Assembly: GCA_900318775.1 (NCBI GenBank)
Contig: ONLY01000007.1
Location: forward strand, 1-64,000
DNA: 64,000 nt
Source of the DNA: an uncultured Prevotellaceae bacterium
GTDB taxonomy: Bacteria > Bacteroidota > Bacteroidia > Bacteroidales > Bacteroidaceae
Direction of reading: 5' to 3'
The notes under the pieces were generated by a model. That model did no database searches. It saw only the letters and a list, made by a program, of their open reading frames with translations, and was not told where the DNA came from. The stretch's first letter is position 1, and each line of letters opens with the position of its first letter. This document shows positions 35,063 to 43,971 of the stretch, piece by piece. The translations under genes were made by a program, and so were the position numbers.

Positions 35063-36223
35063 ATGAGAAAACTCTTACACATTATAATATATATAGGAAC
35101 CATGCTCTGCGCATTACCCCTGTCTGCCATGAACGATGGCAACAAGTTTGTGGTAGTGCTCGATGCTGGCCATGGAGGCAAAGACCCTGGCGCCATAGGC
35201 TCTTCACCCCAAAACCGAGAAAAAGACATCAACCTGGGCATCACGCTCGAAGTTGGACGCCTGCTGAAAGCAAACTGTCCAGACGTGACCCTCATTTATA
35301 CACGCAGCACCGATGTGTTCGTTGAATTAGGACGACGTGCCGAGATTGCCAACAAGGCCAAGGCAAACCTCTTCGTCAGCATACACACCAACGCCCTGCC
35401 CAAAAACGCCCGCAAAGCCATGGGCGTACAGTCCTACTCTTTGTGCCTCCGCACAGCCGCCACCAATCTTGCAGTAGAGAAGCGAGAGAACTCCGTAATA
35501 GCCCTGGAAGGCGAGGCAGCAAAGAAATACGACTACAATCCCTCGCCCGAAAGCAACATCATGTTCGAGCTCATGCAAGACCATGACATGAAAGAGAGTG
35601 TCAACTTCGCTAAACTGGTGCAAGGCGAGATGGTGCACACAGGCGGACGAAACGACATGGGTGTGCTGCAAGCCAATCTGGCCGTGCTGCGCCTCACCTA
35701 CATGCCCAGCGTCCTGCTGGAAGTAGGCTACATCTCCACCCCTGCCGAAGAGCAGTTCCTCATGTCCACATCAGGCAGACAAGCCATGGCCAAAAGCATC
35801 TACAACGCCATTGTGAGATACAAAGCACTGCAAACAGGACGTGAGTCCAAATTGGAGAAACCCACACCAGAAACCAAAGAGAAAAAAACAGACAAACAAG
35901 ATAAGGAAACACCCGCAGGAACTGCACCTGCAGAAGCCGAGGCCCCTGCTGCGACCCATATTCCCGCAACAGACAACACCAAGAGCAGCGCCTCCGCCAA
36001 CACAGGAAAGCAGACGGTGTACAAAGTGCAAGTACTGGCAGGCAGCACAAAGCTGCGACCCAACGACAGGCAGTTCAAAGGCCTGACCTGCGAGATGCAC
36101 CAGCAAAACGGGCGCTACACCTACACCTACGGCTCCGCCACCACCCTGGAAGAAGCCAAACGCTTGCGCCAATCCATTATCGACAAATTTCCCCAAGCAT
36201 TCATCGTAACATTTGAAAAATAG
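35063..36223 (+). CDS. N-acetylmuramoyl-L-alanine amidase with SPOR-like C-terminus
   Basis: 386 residues. Signal peptide (about 1-21), Amidase_3 domain (about 27-255) with zinc ligands in DAGHGGKDPGA, the later Glu region and SIHTNA, plus LLEVGYIS with the catalytic Glu. A Lys/Glu/Pro/Ala-rich linker (about 265-315) leads to a C-terminal module (TVYKVQVLAGSTKL to FIVTFEK) with the look of a SPOR domain, which binds denuded glycan at division sites. Cleaves the amide between MurNAc and the stem peptide during daughter-cell separation. Four bases before the MlaD gene. Confidence 0.9.
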   Translation: MRKLLHIIIYIGTMLCALPLSAMNDGNKFVVVLDAGHGGKDPGAIGSSPQNREKDINLGITLEVGRLLKANCPDVTLIYTRSTDVFVELGRRAEIANKAKANLFVSIHTNALPKNARKAMGVQSYSLCLRTAATNLAVEKRENSVIALEGEAAKKYDYNPSPESNIMFELMQDHDMKESVNFAKLVQGEMVHTGGRNDMGVLQANLAVLRLTYMPSVLLEVGYISTPAEEQFLMSTSGRQAMAKSIYNAIVRYKALQTGRESKLEKPTPETKEKKTDKQDKETPAGTAPAEAEAPAATHIPATDNTKSSASANTGKQTVYKVQVLAGSTKLRPNDRQFKGLTCEMHQQNGRYTYTYGSATTLEEAKRLRQSIIDKFPQAFIVTFEK

Positions 36224-36227
36224 AACT

Positions 36228-37124
36228 ATGAAAATCAGCAAAGAAATCAAGATAGCCCTGGTGGCAATTCTTTCCGCAGCCCTCATCTATGTAGGCATCA
36301 TTTTCCTCAAGGGCTTGAAACTATTCAACGACGAAGTATCCTATTTTGTAGAGATAGCCGACGTGCAAGGCATGCCTACAGCGTCAGACGTGCGCGCCAA
36401 CGGCATGAAAGTGGGCACCGTCAAAGCCATCTCATTCAACGCCGCCCGGCAGAACATGCTGGTGGAAATCACCATCAACCCCAACTTTCACCTGCCCAAA
36501 GGCACCAGCGTCTACATGACTAAAGAAATGCTGGGCAACGCCACCATGAACCTCAAGTTAGGCAACAACCCTAATGACATCATGCAGCCAGGCGACACCC
36601 TGCAAGGCGCCCCCATGACCGACCTCATGTCGGCAGCAGGCAACATGGTTCCACAAGTACAAGCCCTGCTGCCCAAGGTAGATTCCATCCTGACAGCGCT
36701 CAACACCCTGTCCAATGACCCAGCCCTGACAACCTCTGTGCACAACATGGCATACATCTCAGAAGAGCTGAAAGTCACCACCACCCAAATCAATGGGCTG
36801 CTGAAAGGCGTGCCACAACTCATGGACAAGACAAACAACATCTGCACCAACATGGAAACCACCACAGCCCACCTCAACCAGATAGACTTGATAGGCATGG
36901 CCAACAAAGCAGATGCCACACTCGGGAACCTGCAGGACATGACCTTCCGAATCAGCACAGCCATGAACGACAAGAGCACCTCGCTCGGCATGCTGATGAA
37001 CGACAACTCCATCGCCCTGCATCTCGACTCCACCATGATCAACTCTTCACGCTTGCTGGAGGACTTCCGCCTGCACCCCAAACGCTACGTTCACTTCTCG
37101 CTTTTCGGCAAGAAAGACAAGTAA
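36228..37124 (+). CDS. MlaD/MCE-family lipid-transport protein
   Basis: 298 residues from ATG 36228 (a TTG at 36213 would lie inside the amidase gene). An N-terminal membrane helix (about 6-27), one MCE domain (about 34-115: DVQGMPTASDVRANGMKVGTVKAI, split as DVQGMPTASDV and RANGMKVGTV, and MTKEMLGNATMNLKLG), then a helical region that probably trimerises. MCE proteins carry lipids across the periplasm with an ABC transporter, which is not encoded nearby. The amidase-MCE pairing is seen in other Bacteroidales. Confidence 0.88.
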   Translation: MKISKEIKIALVAILSAALIYVGIIFLKGLKLFNDEVSYFVEIADVQGMPTASDVRANGMKVGTVKAISFNAARQNMLVEITINPNFHLPKGTSVYMTKEMLGNATMNLKLGNNPNDIMQPGDTLQGAPMTDLMSAAGNMVPQVQALLPKVDSILTALNTLSNDPALTTSVHNMAYISEELKVTTTQINGLLKGVPQLMDKTNNICTNMETTTAHLNQIDLIGMANKADATLGNLQDMTFRISTAMNDKSTSLGMLMNDNSIALHLDSTMINSSRLLEDFRLHPKRYVHFSLFGKKDK

Positions 37125-37484
37125 AAAGAGGGTAAAGAAGAAATGTTAAACGCAGACATTATTTAAATTTCGTTCAAACAACAAACCAGCATATCAGAAG
37201 CAGTCAAAGAGACATAGGAATCCTATCAAAAACAAGCATTTAAGCCTGTTAAAAAGCAAAAATAGTATTATTGTTTCACACATGGAACAAAACCTTAATG
37301 GACTAATAATCAACCAATAAAAAATAAACGAGAGAAAACAAGGTCTTTCGCAACTAGAGAAACGTAAGTCGTTGAAAAAAAGAAGATTTTAATCGTCCAT
37401 TTAAAACACACGAAAAAAGAAATTTTGCTATTTCAAAAAAAAGGACGAACTTTGCAAACGTTAGAGTTATCCTCTTAATCCAAT
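37125..37484. other. AT-rich intergenic region upstream of dnaA
   Basis: 360 bases, strongly A-rich, without a protein-like reading frame. The only clear element is the dnaA promoter at its right end. I looked for DnaA boxes (TTATNCACA and complement) and found no cluster, so no origin is called here. Confidence 0.6.
37424..37454 (+). promoter_or_regulatory. dnaA promoter
   Basis: TTTG at 37424-37427, 19 bases, then GAACTTTG at 37447-37454 (one mismatch from TAnnTTTG). The dnaA ATG follows 30 bases later. Confidence 0.6.
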
Positions 37485-38909
37485 ATGGTAGAAATAGAAG
37501 AAAATCCAAAACACTTGTGGGAGAAATGCCTCGACATTATCCGAGACAACATCTCCCCCCAACAATTCGCGGCATCGTTTGCCTTCGTAGAGCTTCACAG
37601 CTTCGAAGATGGCAAACTGATACTCAATGTGCCAAGCGAATGGGTCAAGAAGTTGCTGGAAGATAACTTCCTGCCACTCATGGCAGCTACCTTCAAACGT
37701 GTCTTCGGCTCCAGCGTCAAAGAACTATATTATAATGTGTCGGTGGTGAAGACAACGCGAGGCGGATTAGTAAGAGAGCGCAGCACAGACATGGCTCCCA
37801 AGCCCATAAATGGTGAGCCACGCGATGATGCACGCACATCACCAGATGACGTGACAGCACCACAGGTGCAGGACCTCGACTCACAACTCTATCCACACTA
37901 CAAATTCAGCAATTACCTCGAAGGCGAAAGCAATCGTTTGGCGCGTTCCGTAGGAGAATCCATCGCCAAGCACCCAGCAAAAACATTCAACCCCTTCTTC
38001 GTATATGGTCCGTCCGGATGCGGAAAGACCCATTTGATTAATGCCATCGGCTGGCGCATCAAGGAGCTGCACCCACAAATGCGCGTGCTCTACCTGTCCG
38101 CCCACCTCTTCAGCGTACAATACGCTGATGCGGTTATCAAGAACAAGCTGAATGAATTTATCCGCTTCTACCAATCCATTGACGTGCTCATACTCGACGA
38201 CGTGCAGGAACTTTCGGGCAAAGCAAAGACCCAGAACACCTTCTTCCACATCTTCAATCACCTGCACATCAACGGCAAGCAGATTATTCTTTCTGCCGAC
38301 CGTCCTCCTATCGCTATCAAAGATTTGGAAGACCGCCTGCTCACCCGCTTCAAGTGGGGCATGCAAGCAGAAATCGAGAAGCCTACACAGAACCTGCGTC
38401 TCGACATCATCTCTGCCAAGGTAGAAAAAGAAGGTCTCAAGATTCCTTCCAACGTGCTCAAGTTCATCTCTGAAAATGTAGATGACAGCGTGCGTGACCT
38501 CGAAGGCATCATCAATTCACTCATGGCCTACTCTGTGGTGTACAACTGCGGCATCAACATGAGTCTAGTACAGAAAGTCATGCCACGTTTCGTGGAGAAG
38601 ACAGAACACACCATCACTATCGACGAAGTGAAACAATGCGTGTGCGACCACTTCAACCTCAAGTTGAGCCAATTAGACTCACGCGCTCGTACTCAGAAGA
38701 TTGCGTATGCTCGACAAGTGGCCATGTACCTTTCCAATCAGTTCACGGGAAAGTCTCATGTGCAGATAGGAGTCAACATTGGCAACCGAAACCACGCCAC
38801 CGTCATCCATGCAATCCGACAAATCAAGGACATGATGGAAGTGGACGACCAGATACGCCAAGACGTGACAGAGCTACAAGACATACTGCAAGCCTCCAGC
38901 AGAGGTTAG
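37485..38909 (+). CDS. dnaA: Chromosomal replication initiator DnaA
   Basis: 474 residues. Domain I (about 8-90, KCLDIIRDNISPQQFAASFAF), a variable linker (about 95-135), AAA+ domain III with Walker A GPSGCGKTH (175-183) and Walker B VLILDDVQ, sensor segments, and domain IV with the DnaA-box-binding helix GNRNHATVIHA. Binds origin DnaA boxes and opens the duplex. Normal length. Monocistronic: own promoter and a following bidirectional terminator. Confidence 0.97.
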   Translation: MVEIEENPKHLWEKCLDIIRDNISPQQFAASFAFVELHSFEDGKLILNVPSEWVKKLLEDNFLPLMAATFKRVFGSSVKELYYNVSVVKTTRGGLVRERSTDMAPKPINGEPRDDARTSPDDVTAPQVQDLDSQLYPHYKFSNYLEGESNRLARSVGESIAKHPAKTFNPFFVYGPSGCGKTHLINAIGWRIKELHPQMRVLYLSAHLFSVQYADAVIKNKLNEFIRFYQSIDVLILDDVQELSGKAKTQNTFFHIFNHLHINGKQIILSADRPPIAIKDLEDRLLTRFKWGMQAEIEKPTQNLRLDIISAKVEKEGLKIPSNVLKFISENVDDSVRDLEGIINSLMAYSVVYNCGINMSLVQKVMPRFVEKTEHTITIDEVKQCVCDHFNLKLSQLDSRARTQKIAYARQVAMYLSNQFTGKSHVQIGVNIGNRNHATVIHAIRQIKDMMEVDDQIRQDVTELQDILQASSRG

Positions 38910-38981
38910 CACAAGAGAATTGTATCGATAATAATACTGACTTTAACCTATAATTTTACTTTTTACCTTATGCTCAAAAAA

Positions 38982-39014
38982 GAGGGGGCGTGTCGTGGTG
39001 ACACTTACCCCCTC
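38982..39014. terminator. Bidirectional terminator between dnaA and nitroreductase
   Basis: GAGGGGG (38982-38988) pairs with CCCCCTC (39008-39014), and GTGTC/GACAC inside extends the stem. An A run precedes it and a T run (ACTATTTTTT) follows, so it can stop transcripts of both convergent genes. Confidence 0.8.
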
Positions 39015-39040
39015 ACTATTTTTTATAGGCATTGCCTATG

Positions 39041-39784
39041 TCAACGAATAAACCCCTGCCCTTTCAATGCGGCCAGCAGCCCTTCTGACATAGCCTCATT
39101 ATCCTTCTTCGTATAGCGGCAATCCGTAAACACCTGCGCCAGATTCTCCTTCTTATTCACCTTCACAAACTTCTGATTCTCCTCCAGCTGCTCCTTCAGA
39201 TAGTAGATGATATCCAGTTGGTTAGGTGTATAGTCATGATACGTCTCCTCATGAACATACGCCAAATGCGGCAAGCGGTCCGGCTGTTCAGGACACTCAT
39301 CCGGCACGCCCAACGTGATAGTAGCCACAGGGAATGTGAGTTTAGGCAGCTGCAGCAAATCGATGATGCCTTGGGGGTTATACAGCGTGGTGCCCAGATA
39401 GCAGGTGCCATAGCCAGCCGCTTCCGCCAGCGAGCAGAAAGCCTGCACATACAAGAGCGTGTCGCTCACCGCATTCAGCCAAGACAGCACATTGTCATAT
39501 CCAGGCTGCGCATTACGCAACTCGCACCACTTCGTGAAACGGTTAAAGTCAGCGCAGAACGTGAGCACCACAGGAGCCCCCTTCACCATTGGCTGGTTGA
39601 AGTGCAGAGGCGACAACTTCTCCTTCATCTCGGCAGAGCGAGTCACCACCACGCTGTACAGCTGCATATTGCCCATAGTGGCAGCACGCGAAGCCTGATA
39701 CAGCATTGCATCCAATTTCTCGGCAGGAATATCCTCCTGCTTATACTTACGGATAGTCCGTCTTGTCACGATAGATGTCTCCAT
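39041..39784 (-). CDS. NADPH-dependent nitroreductase family flavoprotein
   Basis: 247 residues. Starts with the family pattern TRRTIRKYKQEDIPAEKLDAML and continues with QLYSVVVTR, a middle AFCSLAEAAGYGTCYLGT segment that contacts FMN, and FPVATITLGVPDE, as in NfsA/Frp-type oxidoreductases. Reduces quinones or nitro compounds with NAD(P)H in the cytoplasm. Natural substrate unknown. Single gene. Confidence 0.88.
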   Translation of the reverse strand: METSIVTRRTIRKYKQEDIPAEKLDAMLYQASRAATMGNMQLYSVVVTRSAEMKEKLSPLHFNQPMVKGAPVVLTFCADFNRFTKWCELRNAQPGYDNVLSWLNAVSDTLLYVQAFCSLAEAAGYGTCYLGTTLYNPQGIIDLLQLPKLTFPVATITLGVPDECPEQPDRLPHLAYVHEETYHDYTPNQLDIIYYLKEQLEENQKFVKVNKKENLAQVFTDCRYTKKDNEAMSEGLLAALKGQGFIR

Positions 39785-39835
39785 GTCTTTTCTGTTTATT
39801 ATGAATCTACAAACTTATTACAATCTGCAACTGGG

Positions 39836-39843
39836 CAAAGATA
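39836..39843 (-). promoter_or_regulatory. -7 element for nitroreductase (minus strand)
   Basis: CAAAGATA on the plus strand reads TATCTTTG on the minus strand, about 52 bases before the gene start. No clear -33 was found. Confidence 0.5.
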
Positions 39844-39897
39844 AGCATTTTCCACGTTTTTTTTCGGTTCACGCTCCCACTTTTCACTTTTTTTACC

Positions 39898-39905
39898 TAC
39901 CTTTG
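39898..39905 (+). promoter_or_regulatory. -7 element for the NrdJ-like domain gene and folB
   Basis: TACCTTTG, 42 bases before the ATG at 39947. The -33 position lacks TTG. Confidence 0.5.
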
Positions 39906-39946
39906 CCCATACTTAACAATTCTGTTGCAACAAAACAAAACCTCAT

Positions 39947-40663
39947 ATGTCATCCATACCGACATTATCCACTGCCATTCTGCGGCTGTTGGCCGACTTT
40001 GGCGAAGAGCGCCTGAAGAACGCGCTTGCCTCCATCGCCGCAGAGGCAGACGATGCAGCCTCCGGCAACTGCGAGAATGCAGGCACTGATGCCCAAGCCT
40101 ATGCGGACAAGCAGGAACTGCTCTCCTTGCTCGAAAGCGAGATATACTCCTACCGTCCCCAGTTTGAAATCACAGAAAAGCGCCCCGTCAGCCTTGAATG
40201 CGACGTGGTGAAGTTCCAGAACAAGAAAGAGAAGTGGGTGGCATTTGTAGGACTGCTTGATGGCTACCCATACGAAATCTTCACAGGCGTGCTCGACGAT
40301 GAAGATGGCATCGCCCTGCCGAAGACCGTTACCAAAGGCTACATCATCAAGCATGTCAACGAAGACGGCACCAAGCGTTACGACTTCACCTTCGTCAATC
40401 GCCGAGGCTACAAGACCACCGTCGAAGGCCTGTCCGAGCGCTTCAACAAGGAATACTGGAACTACGCCAAGCTCATCAGCGGCGTGCTCCGCTACCGCAT
40501 GCCACTCAATCACGTCATCAAGCTCATTAGCTCATTGCAGCTCGACGACGAGAACATCAACACATGGACAAACGGCGTGGCGCGAGCACTCAAGAAATAC
40601 ACAGTCTCACCCGATACGCCAGACGCCATAGAAGACACAGACGAGCTAATCGATGAGCCATAA
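39947..40663 (+). CDS. Free-standing protein resembling the NrdJ C-terminal region
   Basis: 238 residues, no signal peptide. From about residue 70 to 205 (KRPVSLECDVVKF, KEKWVAFVGLLDGYPYEIFTG, LPKTVTKGYIIK, NRRGYKTTVEGLS, YWNYAKLISGVLRYRMPLNHV, INTWTNGVARALKKY) it strongly resembles, from memory, the region near the C-terminus of adenosylcobalamin-dependent ribonucleotide reductases of Bacteroidetes. The catalytic barrel, B12-binding part and a Cys-rich tail are absent, so it cannot be a reductase alone. It might be a regulatory or accessory subunit. The first 65 residues are helical and acidic. The last 11 bases overlap folB. Confidence 0.68.
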   Translation: MSSIPTLSTAILRLLADFGEERLKNALASIAAEADDAASGNCENAGTDAQAYADKQELLSLLESEIYSYRPQFEITEKRPVSLECDVVKFQNKKEKWVAFVGLLDGYPYEIFTGVLDDEDGIALPKTVTKGYIIKHVNEDGTKRYDFTFVNRRGYKTTVEGLSERFNKEYWNYAKLISGVLRYRMPLNHVIKLISSLQLDDENINTWTNGVARALKKYTVSPDTPDAIEDTDELIDEP

Positions 40664-41027
40664 AGTCATCATCCGACAACTGCGGCTCTATGCCTATCAT
40701 GGCGTGATGGAACAAGAGCGGAAAGTAGGTGCCTACTTCACCATCAACATTGAAGTGGACACTGACTTCACGTATGCACTCCAGCACGACGACCTTGCAG
40801 GCACCATCTCCTATGCCGACCTCTTCGCCATCATCCAGCGCGAGATGGCCATTCCCTCCCAACTGCTCGAGCACGTGGCTGGGCGCATTGCCCGTGCCAT
40901 CCTTGCCGAGCACCCATCCGCCCATACAGTCCACCTCACCCTGCTCAAGGAAAATCCTCCCATGGGAGCCGACTGCCAGGGAGCAGGCGTAGAGATTCAA
41001 GTGGAAAGGACGAAGGCTGAGGGCTGA
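40653..41027 (+). CDS. folB: Dihydroneopterin aldolase (FolB)
   Basis: 124 residues. RLYAYHGVMEQERKVGAYFTINIEV with the conserved His and Glu, then TISYADLFAIIQREM and LLEHVAGRIARAIL, the tetrahydropterin-binding tunnel fold. Converts 7,8-dihydroneopterin to 6-hydroxymethyl-dihydropterin and glycolaldehyde in folate synthesis. The start overlaps the preceding gene by 11 bases, indicating translational coupling. Confidence 0.92.
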   Translation: MSHKVIIRQLRLYAYHGVMEQERKVGAYFTINIEVDTDFTYALQHDDLAGTISYADLFAIIQREMAIPSQLLEHVAGRIARAILAEHPSAHTVHLTLLKENPPMGADCQGAGVEIQVERTKAEG

Positions 41028-41092
41028 AGGAGTTGAAAGGTGACAGTTGAACTCCTTACAAGAATATAAATACCTATAAAATACCAAAAACT

Positions 41093-42544
41093 ATGAGTAC
41101 TACTGCTAACAAAATGACCAACTACCGTTGGGCCATCTGCGCGATGCTCTTCCTCGCCACCACGGTCAACTACATGGACCGCCAGGTGCTTTCACTCACG
41201 TGGAAAGACTTTATCGCGCTCGATTTCCATTGGAATGACAACGATTACGGCAACATCACCGCCACGTTCTCCATCTTCTACGCCTTCATCTCCCTCTTTG
41301 CAGGCAAGTTCATCGACTGGATGGGCACCAAGAAAGGCTACATCTGGGCCATCGTCATCTGGTCACTCGGCGCCTGCCTCCATGCAGCCTGCGGATGGGC
41401 CACCATGCAGTTCACAGGCATAGGTGACATCGAGGCCCTGCGTGCCGTCGAGAAAGGCACCGACCTCGCCCTCGTCATCTCCACTACCAGCGTGTGGCTC
41501 TTCCTGGCCTGCCGCATCATCCTTGCCACAGGCGAGTCGGGCAACTTCCCCGCAGCCATCAAGGTGACAGCCGAGTTCTTCCCCAAGAAAGACCGTGCCT
41601 ACGCCACCTCCATCTTCAACGCAGGAGCCTCAGTAGGCGCTCTGGCCGCCCCCCTCTCCATCCCCGTACTCGCTGAGCACATGGGCTGGGAAATGGCCTT
41701 CATCATCATCGGTGCCATCGGCTTCGTATGGGCTGGCGCATGGCTCTTCATGTACTCCGCACCCTCCGAGAGCAAATTCGTGAACCAAGCCGAGCTCGCC
41801 TACATCGAGTCAGACAAGAACGACACCACAGCAGACAGCGCAGCGGCACAGACCGACGAAGACGAAATCAAACTCTCGTTCCTCGACTGCTTCAAATACC
41901 GCCAGACCTGGGCATTCATCGTCGGAAAACTCATGACCGACGGAGTGTGGTGGTTCTTCCTCTTCTGGGCACCCGCCTACTTCTCCGAACTCGGCTACCC
42001 CTCCTCTTCCGGCATGGGACAGGCACTTATCTTCGTGCTCTACCTCATCGTCACTCTGCTCTCCATCTATGGCGGCTACCTGCCCAAGCTCTTCGTTGAG
42101 AAGATGGGCATGAACCCCTATGCAGGCCGCATGCGCGCCATGCTCATCTTCGCCTTCCTGCCCATCTTCGCCATGTTCGCACAGCCCCTGGCCGAGGTAT
42201 CACCCTGGTGGCCCTGCATCATCATCGGACTGGCTGGTGCAGGACACCAAGCATGGTCAGCTAACCTCTACTCCACCATCGGTGACATGTTCCCCAAGTC
42301 TGCCATCGCCACCATCACCGGCATCGGCACCATGTTCGGTGGCCTCTGCTCCTTCGCCATCAACAAAGGCTCAGGCATGCTCTTCACCTATGCCGACGGG
42401 CTCGGCGACGCCTTCCAGTTCTTCGGAGCCACAGGCAAGCCCGCAGGCTATATGATCGTCTTCTGCTACTGTGCCGTAGCCTACCTCATCGGCTGGCTCA
42501 TTATGAAGACCCTCGTGCCCAAGTACAAGCCCATCACGAAATAA
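41093..42544 (+). CDS. MFS transporter, anion:cation symporter (hexuronate ExuT-like)
   Basis: 483 residues with about twelve membrane helices and a charged central loop (about 232-262). Signatures of the ACS/ExuT group: NYMDRQVLSLT in helix 1, ATGESGNFPAAIKVTAEFFPKKDR (read as ATGESGNFPAA then KVTAEFFPKKDR) after helix 4, and FNAGASVGALAAP in helix 5. Members import hexuronates or related sugar acids with protons. A role with the pectin-degrading fusion at 50282 is tempting, but the genes are 8 kb apart. A terminator follows. Confidence 0.85.
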   Translation: MSTTANKMTNYRWAICAMLFLATTVNYMDRQVLSLTWKDFIALDFHWNDNDYGNITATFSIFYAFISLFAGKFIDWMGTKKGYIWAIVIWSLGACLHAACGWATMQFTGIGDIEALRAVEKGTDLALVISTTSVWLFLACRIILATGESGNFPAAIKVTAEFFPKKDRAYATSIFNAGASVGALAAPLSIPVLAEHMGWEMAFIIIGAIGFVWAGAWLFMYSAPSESKFVNQAELAYIESDKNDTTADSAAAQTDEDEIKLSFLDCFKYRQTWAFIVGKLMTDGVWWFFLFWAPAYFSELGYPSSSGMGQALIFVLYLIVTLLSIYGGYLPKLFVEKMGMNPYAGRMRAMLIFAFLPIFAMFAQPLAEVSPWWPCIIIGLAGAGHQAWSANLYSTIGDMFPKSAIATITGIGTMFGGLCSFAINKGSGMLFTYADGLGDAFQFFGATGKPAGYMIVFCYCAVAYLIGWLIMKTLVPKYKPITK

Positions 42545-42563
42545 TGCTAATTCATAAAATACT

Positions 42564-42596
42564 CCCCAGAGCACCCCCCAAGCTCTGGGGATTTTT
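42564..42596 (+). terminator. Rho-independent terminator after the MFS gene
   Basis: CCCCAGAGC (42564-42572) and GCTCTGGGG (42582-42590) form a perfect 9-base GC-rich stem, followed by ATTTTTATT. Confidence 0.9.
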
Positions 42597-42792
42597 ATTG
42601 CTTCACATCGAAACACGAAAAATGATAAAATGAAAAATGGGAATTCAATAGGAGAATTGACAATTAGAAAAAGTAACCGCTTTCGAGACTTTAGTGAATT
42701 TATAAATAAATAGGCCATTCATTGTTTAATTGTGCTATATTTCTTATTTTCAACAGAAATACTATAAAGACCTATTCCTTCAATAAAAAAAA

Positions 42793-42835
42793 GAACCTTT
42801 AGCCCAGCGGAGTCAATAGCACGAACCTTTAGCCC
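42793..42835. repeat. Pair of 13-base direct repeats
   Basis: GAACCTTTAGCCC occurs at 42793-42805 and 42823-42835, with start points 30 bases apart, upstream of the DUF2975 promoter. Possible regulator sites or remnant of a repeat element. Confidence 0.6.
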
Positions 42836-42904
42836 TAAAAAACACCTGCACTCTTGCATTACAATAATAATTTATTGTTTTTCGATAATTTTTTCTTGTT
42901 TTTG

Positions 42905-42936
42905 TTTGGAGGTTAAGAAAAGTTGCCATATCTTTG
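42905..42936 (+). promoter_or_regulatory. Promoter of the DUF2975 cluster
   Basis: TTTG at 42905-42908, 20 bases, TATCTTTG at 42929-42936; gene start at 43027. Confidence 0.75.
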
Positions 42937-43026
42937 CACAGAAAATAATTATCGAATAACAATAAAACAACTCTGTAAAACAATAATTCACTAACACTAA
43001 TACAACTTCACTAAAAAATCAACTGT

Positions 43027-43713
43027 ATGAAAAAGAGATTCAATCTGTATGGCGGGCTGCTGATAGCGGCTATCGTGTTCAGCATCGGCCTGAGCACATT
43101 TGAGACTGTCTACTATATGTACCAAGGCGGCAAGGCTGGCATCGAGACGGCAAGGAACGAAAGGAAGGCTGGTGTCCAAAACAGCCCCTTGAAGAACATT
43201 GAAAGAATACGCAGAATGACTCCGGTGGAGATGATGCCTAAAATGAGTTATCTGATGGAAACGGCTCCAGCGGACAGCATCGTGAACATGAAGACGGGAG
43301 AGAAGGTGCCGATGATGACGGTAGCGGGCATTCTGATGCCTGAGAAGAGCAGCAACAGAATGATGGTGCTGCAGGCCACGGGGTCACTGGAGACTCTCTT
43401 CATCATCGTTTTCCTAGTGGCATTTATCAAACTCGTTATCGCTGTGAACAAGGGGCGCATTTTCGAGAAGAGGACGGAGACGCTGCTGTCGTGGGGCGGA
43501 TGGTCTGTGCTGGGTATCTATGTGCTGGACTGGGTGAACACGCTCTACAATTACTTGATGAATGTGCACGAATTTGAGTTTGAGTTGTATGACCTGCGCA
43601 TCATGCAGAAGCCTGATGTGGCCCTACTCTACGCTGCCTTTGGCATGCTGCTGGTGGGACAAATCTTCAAGATTGGAAGGCAGATGAAGGAGGAACAGGA
43701 GTTGACTATATAA
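43027..43713 (+). CDS. DUF2975-type membrane protein
   Basis: 228 residues with four hydrophobic helices (about 7-28, 117-138, 155-175 and 195-215) and a polar extracytoplasmic stretch (about 35-110). The order of helices, the IVFLVAFIKLVIAVNKGRIFEKRTE segment between helices 2 and 3 (IKLVIAVNKGRIFEKRTE), and a downstream small XRE regulator match the DUF2975/HTH pairing common in bacteria. Function unknown; perhaps an envelope sensor that controls the adjacent regulator. Confidence 0.72.
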   Translation: MKKRFNLYGGLLIAAIVFSIGLSTFETVYYMYQGGKAGIETARNERKAGVQNSPLKNIERIRRMTPVEMMPKMSYLMETAPADSIVNMKTGEKVPMMTVAGILMPEKSSNRMMVLQATGSLETLFIIVFLVAFIKLVIAVNKGRIFEKRTETLLSWGGWSVLGIYVLDWVNTLYNYLMNVHEFEFELYDLRIMQKPDVALLYAAFGMLLVGQIFKIGRQMKEEQELTI

Positions 43714-43775
43714 TTTCTCCTTCTGATTTCACAAAACAGATTTATACATCTGAATAACATATAATTACAAAAAAA

Positions 43776-43967
43776 ATGAAAAGTAGCAATGTTTTAATAG
43801 TACTATTCTGGATAATCATCGTATTTTTCGGTGTCACTCTGGCTGCTGGCTTATTCACACTTTTGAGTGGTGGAAGCATTGACAAGGGCACATGGGGTAT
43901 AATTATTTTTGCGGCCAGCGCTCTTGCAAGCACTTATCACAAGCTTTCTCTAAACAAAAAGAATTAG
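43776..43967 (+). CDS. Small two-helix membrane protein
   Basis: 63 residues: two hydrophobic helices (about 6-28 and 39-56) joined by GGSIDKGTWG and a short basic tail (KLSLNKKN). It sits between DUF2975 and the XRE regulator on the same strand, 4 bases before the latter, which supports it as a real gene. No family recognised. Confidence 0.6.
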   Translation: MKSSNVLIVLFWIIIVFFGVTLAAGLFTLLSGGSIDKGTWGIIIFAASALASTYHKLSLNKKN

Positions 43968-43971
43968 AATA

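Larger units (their letters stand above)
42545..43026. other. Intergenic region with terminator, 13-base direct repeats and promoter
   Basis: 482 bases with no gene. Contents: the MFS terminator (42564-42596), two copies of GAACCTTTAGCCC (42793-42805 and 42823-42835), and the DUF2975 promoter (42905-42936) followed by a 90-base A-rich leader. Confidence 0.7.

Noticed and set aside
37125..37484. Possible replication origin beside dnaA
   Set aside because: The region is AT-rich, but I found no cluster of DnaA boxes; a single near match (CTATCCACAC near 37888) lies inside dnaA and is not enough.
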